A stretch of 57,665 nt of DNA, from the NCBI GenBank assembly GCA_035697485.1, contig DASSCU010000023.1, forward strand, positions 1-57,665, written 5' to 3'. This document shows, one piece after another, positions 52,062-57,665 of the stretch; within the stretch, counting starts at the first letter, position 1, and the number at the start of each line of letters is the position of its first letter. Both the position numbers and the translations under genes were made by a program. The notes beneath the pieces are model-generated. The model searched no databases. It worked only from the letters and a program-made list of their open reading frames with translations, and had not been told where the DNA came from. The DNA is from Actinomycetota bacterium. GTDB taxonomy: Bacteria > Actinomycetota > UBA4738 > HRBIN12.

Positions 52062-52625
52062 GTGAGCGATACGAGCACTGGAAAGGTGGTCGTGAACAGG
52101 TCGATGTCGCTTGATGGCTTCATCGCCGGTCCCGGCCACACGATGGACTGGGGCGCCGGTCGCCCTCTCGCCGACTTCGTGGCACCGGACGATCTCCAGG
52201 AGATCGCGGCCGCTACCGGCGCCATGCTCATCGGCCGGCGGACCCACGAGGTGGGCAAGAGGATGGAGGCCGACGAGCCAGGGAGCGTCGACTACCCCTC
52301 TTCCGGACCCTTCTTCGTCCTGACGCACGAGCCGCCGGACCCGCCGGACCCTGGGGTCACGTTCCTCAGCGGCGATATCGGGGAAGCGGTCGCCACGGCA
52401 CTGGACGCTGCGGGCGGGAAGAACCTGGAGATCCTCGGCGCCGACGTGGCCGGCCAGTGCCTGGGGCGGGGGCTCGTCGACGAGATCTTGGTGTATGTGA
52501 TGCCGGTGCTGCTCGGCGACGGCATTCGCTTCTCCCCCCCGAGCCTCCCCAGGATCGACCTGGAACCGGTCAGTAGCTCGCGGTCGCGAGACGTCACCAT
52601 CCTCCGGTTCCACGTCCGCAAGTAG
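52062..52625 (+). CDS. Dihydrofolate reductase family protein (RibD C-terminal-like)
   Basis: 187 residues. NRSMSLDGFIAGPGHTMDW opens the domain, then GAMLIGRRTHEVGKRMEAD, FFVLTHEPPDPP, NLEILGADVAGQCLGRGLV and DEILVYVMPVLLGDGIRF. NAD(P)H-dependent reductase of unknown substrate. GTG 52062 has GGAGG six bases upstream. Compared with the copy at 17396 it has a shorter opening loop and no Gly-rich tail. Confidence 0.9.
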   Translation: MSDTSTGKVVVNRSMSLDGFIAGPGHTMDWGAGRPLADFVAPDDLQEIAAATGAMLIGRRTHEVGKRMEADEPGSVDYPSSGPFFVLTHEPPDPPDPGVTFLSGDIGEAVATALDAAGGKNLEILGADVAGQCLGRGLVDEILVYVMPVLLGDGIRFSPPSLPRIDLEPVSSSRSRDVTILRFHVRK

Positions 52626-52822
52626 TACCGGCGCTGCATCCCCTCTCGCTGTTCCGCGCCGCTCGGTCGTAGGTGGGTGGTGGAGGGGAACGGGTGTGGT
52701 GATGTCGAAGTCCCCTGACCACGGGAAACGATACCCTCTCCCGATGTCGCAGCTGACGAGACGACGTGCTCGGCGCCTTCATGAGAGGCGCACGAACCCG
52801 TGGGAGGATCCTCTGGTTTGAG

Positions 52823-52948
52823 TTAGACGGTGCGAGGTCGCCACGGCTCGTGCTCGTGCTCGTGCCAGACCAGCTCGGGGTCGAGCGCGCGCACCCGCAG
52901 CTGGCATTCGGTGTGCGGCTCATCGAGTTCGCCGAACCAAACCGCCAC
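52823..52948 (-). CDS. Possible small protein or gene fragment
   Basis: In the 375-base gap between the reductase and phosphatase genes, one minus-strand frame ends TAA at 52823 and reads VAVWFGELDEPHTECQL, then RVRALDPELVWHEHEHEPW. Third codon positions are almost all G or C, as in real genes here. Upstream residues ERPIVIGGD read well too, but a TAG follows at once and no good start exists beyond GTG 52948. It is a short acidic, His-rich peptide or the tail of a lost gene. The rest of the gap (52626-52822) shows nothing. Confidence 0.3.
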   Translation of the reverse strand: MAVWFGELDEPHTECQLRVRALDPELVWHEHEHEPWRPRTV

Positions 52949-53000
52949 GTCGCCGCCGATGACGATCGGACGCTCGCCCTAGGGCCGAGCGTCGCCATCG

Positions 53001-54548
53001 CTACTCGGTGACGGTGATGTCCGTAAAGCCGGCTGACTTGTACTGATCGGTGAGTAGGTAGTGGATGCGGTAATCACCGGGCGGCAGCGGCCACGGTCCT
53101 CCCTGGGAATCCTCGTCGAAGGTCATCTCGCCGAAGACCTGCGGCGGCAGTGCCCCCGACTCGTGTCCGCCGGTGTACGCCCAGATGAGGTAGTCATCGA
53201 CCTTGGGGTCTGCGGCTGAGGCCTCGTAGAAGCCGATCCAATCCCAACGGTTGGCCGGACCGTCGTCCCACGTCACCGTGATCGGTTCTCCGGTCGTGTA
53301 GGTGTCCTTGTCCGTGGAGAGCGCGATGTCGTCCCGGAGCGATCGCACCCAGAAGGCGTTCCGGGCGATCTCGCTCCCCCCGGTATCGAGCATCACGACC
53401 TCGTATCCACCCGGCTCGAGGGTTGTCGTCGCCAACGCCACCTCCCTCGGCGGTTCCGCGGTGGTGGTCTGGATCGGCCCGGACAGTGAAGCACCCTCCG
53501 GGATGATCGCGAGGTCGACCTGATCGTGACCGGGCGCGTTCGCGTAGGCCGTGAGCTGTTGGCCCTCTGTGAGCAGACGCCGAGTGAGCGAGAGCGTGGT
53601 CGGCAGGGCGACCGGTGTGAGCTCGAATGTCGACAGCACGGCCCGGTGGTCGGAGGTCCAGGGCTTGAACGCACGATCCACGTCGGCTCCGCCCTGTTCA
53701 CCCAGGAGTTGGGAGTCCAGGGTGGTGACCGGGCCGCCAGCGAAGACGTAGTCGATGCGGTCGCCGAAGCCACCCTTGCGGAAGTCGGGGTTGTCCTTGG
53801 TGATGCCGGGCACGGCCACGGGGTCCGGGTAGACCGCTCGATAGGTATCGTAGAGGCCCGCCTCGACCAGGGCCTCCGTCGTCGGCCAGGGGATCGGTCG
53901 GTCGATGCCTTCGCGGGTGCCCACCGTCGCCTCGGTGTAGTCCTCGTGCGATGGCGTGTTGAAGTCACCGGTCAGGAACACCGGATAGCCCTCCGAGGCC
54001 AGCCGCTCCATATCGGGGATCAGGATCTGCATCGAGGCCGTGCGGACCTCCCTCTCCGAGGCCATCACGTCCGCGAGCGGCATCCCGTCGAGGAGCTGAT
54101 GCGGCCCGTACTTCACGTAGTCCAGGTGGGTGTTGAAGAAGGCGACCACGAAGCCCGGCTGAACCTCGATGTAGGCGTAGAGGCCGTCGGCTCCTGATGG
54201 TTCGTGGATCGGATACTTCGAGAGGATCTGCAGACCCACGTTGTAGTAGGGATATCCGGTCTCGCGAGCGATCGCAGGGAGCCGGTTGTAGGACTCGAGG
54301 ACGCCGATGATGTCGGCGTCCACCTCGCGGATCACCTCGTCCGTCGTCTCGTCACCGCCGTACTCGATGTTGTAAACGAGGACGTCGAGCTGCACCGGCT
54401 GCCCCAGAGTGGACCCGCTGCTCGTGGCCCGTGGTGAGGAGTCCTTCGCGACCGGTTCATCGGAGCCGGTACATGCGGCCGCCAGCAACAGCAGCGTAAG
54501 GAAGGCAGTTGTGAATCGATCTCGAGTGCGCGCGCCCGGCCCGACCAC
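53001..54548 (-). CDS. Lipoprotein with endonuclease/exonuclease/phosphatase (EEP) domain
   Basis: 515 residues. The signal ends in LLAAAC (Cys26), a good lipobox. Residues ~50-310 are the DNase I-like EEP fold: LDVLVYNIEYGGDE, IIGVLESYNRLP, VAFFNTHLDYVKYG, VFLTGDFNTPSHEDYT, GFGDRIDYVFAGG and PWTSDHRAVLSTF, with the metal and His residues in place. A C-terminal beta-sandwich part (TTGEPITVTWDDGPANRWDW, here shortened to EPITVTWDDGPANRWDW, and LPPGDYRIHYLL) follows. It acts outside the membrane on nucleic acid, phosphoinositide or sphingolipid-type substrate. GTG 54548 has TAGGGT six bases upstream, fitting a leaderless start. Confidence 0.9.
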   Translation of the reverse strand: MVGPGARTRDRFTTAFLTLLLLAAACTGSDEPVAKDSSPRATSSGSTLGQPVQLDVLVYNIEYGGDETTDEVIREVDADIIGVLESYNRLPAIARETGYPYYNVGLQILSKYPIHEPSGADGLYAYIEVQPGFVVAFFNTHLDYVKYGPHQLLDGMPLADVMASEREVRTASMQILIPDMERLASEGYPVFLTGDFNTPSHEDYTEATVGTREGIDRPIPWPTTEALVEAGLYDTYRAVYPDPVAVPGITKDNPDFRKGGFGDRIDYVFAGGPVTTLDSQLLGEQGGADVDRAFKPWTSDHRAVLSTFELTPVALPTTLSLTRRLLTEGQQLTAYANAPGHDQVDLAIIPEGASLSGPIQTTTAEPPREVALATTTLEPGGYEVVMLDTGGSEIARNAFWVRSLRDDIALSTDKDTYTTGEPITVTWDDGPANRWDWIGFYEASAADPKVDDYLIWAYTGGHESGALPPQVFGEMTFDEDSQGGPWPLPPGDYRIHYLLTDQYKSAGFTDITVTE

Positions 54549-54554
54549 GGGGGC

Positions 54555-54560
54555 ACCCTA
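54555..54560 (-). promoter_or_regulatory. -10 element of a leaderless promoter for the EEP lipoprotein
   Basis: On the minus strand TAGGGT ends six bases before GTG 54548. TTGCTC lies 18 bases further upstream as a possible -35. No ribosome-binding site is present. Confidence 0.45.
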
Positions 54561-54676
54561 ACGAGATTGCCATCAGCGGAGCAAGTCAGCGTCGGGGAGC
54601 GGTCGCGGGGCTCGAGGCGCACGCATCATCGCTCAGCGGGGCCTCAGTACCCCGAGGCTTGGCGCCCGAGCGGTGG

Positions 54677-55027
54677 CTACATCGACTGGTAGGGCATGAA
54701 GAGAACCGGGACGTCACTGTCGGCCAGCCTTGCTCTCAGCTCTGCGCTCGGCTCACCGAGGAGTTCGCCGTGAACCACGGAGACCGTCGTAAGGACCTCC
54801 GCCGAGGGGTCGGCCAGGTTCTCGGCGTGCTCGAGGGCCGCCTCGGAGTCCCTGTACCGCTCGATGATGACGCACTCGGATTGATCCTCGTTGAGGTAGG
54901 TGTCGAACTGCAGCGTTCCGGTGTCCTTGGTCCGCACGATCTCCATCGCCCGAGCGGACAAGCGCTTGTACTCGTCGAGCTTGCCTTCGTGGAACTTGAA
55001 TCGCGCGATACCCAAGAGCTCAGCCAC
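54677..55027 (-). CDS. Putative quinol monooxygenase (ABM family)
   Basis: 116 residues: LLGIARFKFHEGKLDEYKR, LSARAMEIVRTKDTGTLQF, YLNEDQSECVIIERYRDSE and a C-terminal GEPSAELRARL. Same fold and motif order as the protein encoded at 34140, and clearly a paralogue. GTG 55027 has GGAGG five bases upstream, though a longer open frame exists. It sits 23 bases after the reductase gene at 55051-55671 and is probably co-transcribed. Confidence 0.85.
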   Translation of the reverse strand: MAELLGIARFKFHEGKLDEYKRLSARAMEIVRTKDTGTLQFDTYLNEDQSECVIIERYRDSEAALEHAENLADPSAEVLTTVSVVHGELLGEPSAELRARLADSDVPVLFMPYQSM

Positions 55028-55050
55028 GGGGTCCTCCGATCTTGGCGCGT

Positions 55051-55671
55051 TCAGTCGTCGGGCGCGTCTGTGCCAGGCGGACCGGCCAGGACGCGAGGAA
55101 CGTACTCGAGCAACTGGATGCGACCATCGAACGTCCGGCTGGTGATCATGTCGAGTGCGACATCCGGGTACCCGTCGTAGATCCAGTCGCTCCCGGTGCT
55201 TCCCGTGATGACCGGGAACACGACCACGCGGAAGCGGTCCACGAGGCCGGCTTCGAGCAAGGAGCGGCACCGGGTGAGGCTGCCCATCGTGCGCATCGAG
55301 CTGGCGTCCTCCTTGTCCTTCAGTTCCCGCACGACCTGAACAGCGTCTCGAGGGATGAGTTGCGTGTTCGTCCACGTCAGGGGCTCCTCCAACGTGCGCG
55401 AGAAGACGATCTTCGACATCGCGGCGAGCGCATCCGTACCCGGCTCGCCCTCGGCTGCGAACCCGGACATGAGGCGGTAGGTGTTCGCGCCCATCAAGAC
55501 CGTGTAGCCGGCTTCCGGCTGCTTGCCCAACCACGCCAGGTACTCCGGACCCTGCAAACCCCACCAGCCCGGCCAACCCTCAGCGGCTCCGTAGCCATCG
55601 AGTGAGGTGATGAAGTCCACGAGTAGTTCCGGCGTCTTCGTTCCGTCCACTTGGGTGTCGCGCTCCTCCAT
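55051..55671 (-). CDS. Dihydrofolate reductase family protein (RibD C-terminal-like)
   Basis: 206 residues. LLVDFITSLDGYGAAEGWP opens the fold, then YTVLMGANTYRLMSGF, KIVFSRTLEEPLTWTNT, RTMGSLTRCRSLLEAGLV and DRFRVVVFPVITGSTG. W-rich opening (PGWWGLQGPEYLAWL) distinguishes this branch. ATG 55671 is chosen because the domain begins there. It leads a pair with the ABM gene; reductase plus quinol monooxygenase would suit handling of a quinone or phenolic compound, an inference. Confidence 0.88.
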   Translation of the reverse strand: MEERDTQVDGTKTPELLVDFITSLDGYGAAEGWPGWWGLQGPEYLAWLGKQPEAGYTVLMGANTYRLMSGFAAEGEPGTDALAAMSKIVFSRTLEEPLTWTNTQLIPRDAVQVVRELKDKEDASSMRTMGSLTRCRSLLEAGLVDRFRVVVFPVITGSTGSDWIYDGYPDVALDMITSRTFDGRIQLLEYVPRVLAGPPGTDAPDD

Positions 55672-55803
55672 AGCGCCGAGTCCCTTCTGGTCAGCTCGAT
55701 TGCTCGGCTCGCGACCGCACCTTTCCCCGGAAGCGTGGGCCCCAACCGGCTCGACGGTTCTTGCCCGTCGTGTGACCACTGGATGTGCGTGGGAGGTGGT
55801 GGC

Positions 55804-56451
55804 TTAGACGCCCGCGCGGGTGAACGTCATGTGTGTGACCCCGCTGGGCGAGGAGGTGGCCTCGACCTGGTAGTCCTTCTCGACGCCCTCCAGTCCGTCC
55901 CAGAGCCGAACGCCGCGGCCGAGAAGGATGGGGACGACGACGGTGTGCATGTGATCCACGAGCCCCGCATCGAGGAAGTCGCGGATCACGGTGGCGCCTC
56001 CACCGATGCGCAGGTCCTGTCCGCCCGCAGCCTCCCGAGCGGTCTCGAGCGCTTCGGCGGGTGACGCGTCGAGGAAGTGGAACGTCGTGCCGCCCTCCAT
56101 CTCGATCGGCGGACGAGTGTGATGGGTGAGGACGAAGACCGGTGTGTGGAACGGTGGGTTGGGACCCCACCAGCCCTTCCACTCCCGGTCCTCGTGCCAT
56201 CCTGGGTAGCCGAACTTCCCGGCACCCATGATCTCGGCGCCGATCCCGGGGTTGTGCAGCCGCGCGAAGGCGTCGTCGAGGCCGCGGGTGCCGCCGGGCT
56301 CGCCGACCATCTCGTGCCAATACCGGGTCGTGAACATCCATTCGTGCAGTCGTTCGCCGGCGTGGCCGAACGGTGCGTCGTGGCTCTGAGGTTCGCCGGT
56401 CCCGAAACCGTCGAGGGAGATGGAGAAGTTGTGGACGCGGACGATCGACAT
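55804..56451 (-). CDS. Dihydrofolate reductase family protein (RibD C-terminal-like)
   Basis: 215 residues. VRVHNFSISLDGFGTGEPQ starts the domain; GAEIMGAGKFGYPGWHED, FVLTHHTRPPIEMEGGTTF, RIGGGATVIRDFLDAGLVD and HMHTVVVPILLGRGVRLW follow. This branch (SISLDGFGTG, MGRxxFGP-like) is common in Actinomycetota. ATG 56451 has GGAG at ten bases. It is the first of three same-strand genes with the reductase and ABM genes, though 132 bases separate it from the next. Confidence 0.9.
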   Translation of the reverse strand: MSIVRVHNFSISLDGFGTGEPQSHDAPFGHAGERLHEWMFTTRYWHEMVGEPGGTRGLDDAFARLHNPGIGAEIMGAGKFGYPGWHEDREWKGWWGPNPPFHTPVFVLTHHTRPPIEMEGGTTFHFLDASPAEALETAREAAGGQDLRIGGGATVIRDFLDAGLVDHMHTVVVPILLGRGVRLWDGLEGVEKDYQVEATSSPSGVTHMTFTRAGV

Positions 56452-56698
56452 GGTTGCTGCTCCTTCGGATCCAGGGTTCACGTTTCCACCGGGTTGAGTT
56501 CGCATCGTAGACGCCCATGAAACTCACCGCTGTGGACGACACCGAGCGCCAGGGTCGTGCACCGCCCAGCGGGACCTGCGCCCGGCCCCTGGCGGATACT
56601 CACCGTTCACTGATCCGGTTACGGCGCCGTCCGTCAGCGGGTCATGGATGCCCGACGCCGCGCTTGACGCGATGCCTCGTCGCCCAGACCATCAGGAT

Positions 56699-57274
56699 AT
56701 GAGTCCTGGGAAGTTGTACTTCTGCTTCGGGGTCGGGTTCGGCAACTTCAGCACGGGGCGCGAGTGGCGGATGGCCGACTTGGTGAAGATGATCGGAGAC
56801 AAGGACCCGGAACGCTTGGATGTGATCGCGTGGTACGGCTCGACCGGCAACGTGGCCGTCAAGGGGGAACGACCTACGGACGTGCTGTCGTTGCTCCGGG
56901 ATGTGAGCGGCCGGGACTGGGCGGTGGTGGACCGATCCAGGGTCTTGCGAGGTCTGGAGGCCCTGAACGGATGGGACCCTCGAGATCGCAGGCCGCGAAC
57001 TCGCTGGACCGGAGGGCTCGCGTTCGCCGTGTCCGGAGACCGAGGAGGGGCGGTGGAAGACACCGAACGGGCCAAGCTGCGCCGGCTAGAGAGCGGCATG
57101 GTGGCCGTTTACAAGAACGACGCCGTGACCGTCGCGGGTCACCTGGATCGGAGTCAGCGTCGCGGTGGGTGGGGAGCGATCAGCCTAGATGTGTCCCGCC
57201 AGGTCGAGGGCGTCTGGACGGCCCGAAGCAGACGCACCATCGAGGGACTGCTGGATCGCGTCGAGAGGAGCTAA
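56699..57274 (+). CDS. Hypothetical protein, possibly a distant DUF1697-like protein
   Basis: About 191 residues: KLYFCFGVGFGNFSTGREW, RMADLVKMIGDKDPERLDV, IAWYGSTGNVAVKGE and WAVVDRSRVLRGLEALNGW. The order (opening strand, M-A-D-L helix, then S-x-GN before a V-V strand) recalls DUF1697, whose consensus has MADLR and SGNV, but other family signatures are missing. The C-terminal half is basic. ATG 56699 lacks a clear ribosome-binding site; ATG 56648 and 56675 are in frame. The 56452-56698 gap is otherwise empty. Convergent with the last gene. Confidence 0.5.
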   Translation: MSPGKLYFCFGVGFGNFSTGREWRMADLVKMIGDKDPERLDVIAWYGSTGNVAVKGERPTDVLSLLRDVSGRDWAVVDRSRVLRGLEALNGWDPRDRRPRTRWTGGLAFAVSGDRGGAVEDTERAKLRRLESGMVAVYKNDAVTVAGHLDRSQRRGGWGAISLDVSRQVEGVWTARSRRTIEGLLDRVERS

Positions 57275-57322
57275 GGACTCCTCCCACGATCCGGGTCGTC
57301 GAAGGGCGGGCACAAGCCCCCT

Positions 57323-57665
57323 TCATGTCGCCCGGGGCAAGTAGCTGCGCTCGCAGTCGCAATCGGGCTCGCCACAAGGCACTCCTCCGAACCCGTCGTA
57401 GTGTCCGTGCCCGCATTCGGGACATCTCGCCCACTGAACTTGCCGGTGCTGGCCCGCAGCGTTCGCGAGCTTCCGAACATGCTCCGCAGTCCATGATCCC
57501 TCGCCCGTTAGCATCCCCCCGCTAACCACTACGGCATTCGCACGCTCATCCTCGTTGATGAACCTCGCGGGATCGCCGGCGACCATCGTTAAACCGGCTT
57601 CCGCGAACTCGACGAGCGCTCTGGCAAGGCTCTCAGCTTGCCTTGGGTCGTAGACGACCAGCACA
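57323..57665 (-). CDS. Hypothetical protein with a C-terminal Cys-rich (zinc-ribbon-like) motif, probably cut by the window end
   Basis: At least 113 residues, read off the right edge. LVVYDPRQAESLARALVEF, NAVVVSGGMLTGEGSW and then WARCPECGHGHYD and GVPCGEPDCDCERS. Cys-x2-Cys followed by Cys-x4-Cys-x-Cys suggests a zinc ribbon. A GTG at 57664 could be a start, but the frame is open to the edge, so the N-terminus is uncertain. Family not recognised. It lies 48 bases from the convergent hypothetical gene. Confidence 0.45.
   Translation of the reverse strand, partial: VLVVYDPRQAESLARALVEFAEAGLTMVAGDPARFINEDERANAVVVSGGMLTGEGSWTAEHVRKLANAAGQHRQVQWARCPECGHGHYDGFGGVPCGEPDCDCERSYLPRAT

Noticed and set aside
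52594-52998. A 134-codon minus-strand frame covering the gap before the EEP gene
   Set aside because: Its translation is Ser/Arg-rich and typical of out-of-frame GC-rich DNA; another frame in the same stretch (52823-52948) has better coding character.
57275-57322. Possible bidirectional terminator between convergent genes
   Set aside because: GC-rich inverted segments exist but stems are short and interrupted, and there is no T run on either strand.

Overview
The window is high-GC DNA, densely coded on both strands, with many GTG starts and many 4-base ATGA/GTGA overlaps. The gene content points to an Actinomycetota chromosome, probably an uncultured lineage. Indicators are a SARP/BTAD regulator, two HisKA_3-type two-component pairs, a deazaflavin (F420)-type nitroreductase, a wax ester synthase/DGAT, a large LuxR-ATPase (LAL) regulator, class III nucleotidyl cyclases fused to unusual sensor domains, and several promoters of leaderless type. 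No rRNA, convincing tRNA, IS element, prophage or CRISPR array is visible.

Layout. 1-4.4 kb (minus): an ArsR regulator cut by the window edge with a palindrome over its start, an S9 peptidase, a winged-helix protein and a frameshifted conserved gene. 4.5-8.2 kb (plus): a pterin dehydratase-VOC fusion, a YcaQ-like winged-helix protein, a MerR-like/adenylate cyclase fusion and a membrane protein. 8.3-11.1 kb: a Ddn-like enzyme, a SARP-type regulator and two coupled membrane proteins. 11.2-17.2 kb: two histidine kinase/response regulator pairs flanking an orphan TRAP-type solute-binding lipoprotein. One kinase has lost its phosphoacceptor His; the other keeps it but has a degenerate ATP-site N box. 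17.4-22.2 kb: small soluble enzymes, SRPBCC-like proteins, a decayed ECF sigma gene and a TetR regulator. 22.2-23.8 kb: a TetR-controlled NADP-reductase/SDR operon with two operator copies, one lying inside the promoter. 24-27.3 kb (minus): serine hydrolase, a decayed small gene and a class III aminotransferase, tightly coupled.

27.6-32.7 kb (minus): a pseudo-hydrolase/cyclase fusion, a membrane protein and the LAL regulator. 32.9-37.5 kb (plus): a translationally coupled operon containing a 27-codon micro-ORF, a two-helix membrane protein, a quinol-monooxygenase-like protein, an alpha/beta hydrolase, WS/DGAT and a LURP/scramblase-like protein. This looks like a lipid module. 37.6-43.2 kb (minus): a sulfatase lipoprotein and two tandem multi-spanning membrane proteins of nearly identical length (670 and 671 aa). 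43.4-50.3 kb (plus, divergent): pyruvyl transferase, a fused SDR-AMP ligase, a small Cys-containing protein, a GMC oxidoreductase with a four-Cys cluster motif and a quinone-oxidoreductase-like protein, almost all overlapping. I consider this envelope/lipid locus the best candidate for an undescribed pathway.

50.4-57.7 kb: an S51-like peptidase, an ECF sigma gene lacking region 4, three dihydrofolate-reductase-family proteins (a fourth lies at 17.4 kb), a lipoprotein phosphatase/nuclease, a second ABM monooxygenase and two unknown proteins, the last cut by the window end. All functions are read from motifs and remembered family patterns; no database search was possible.
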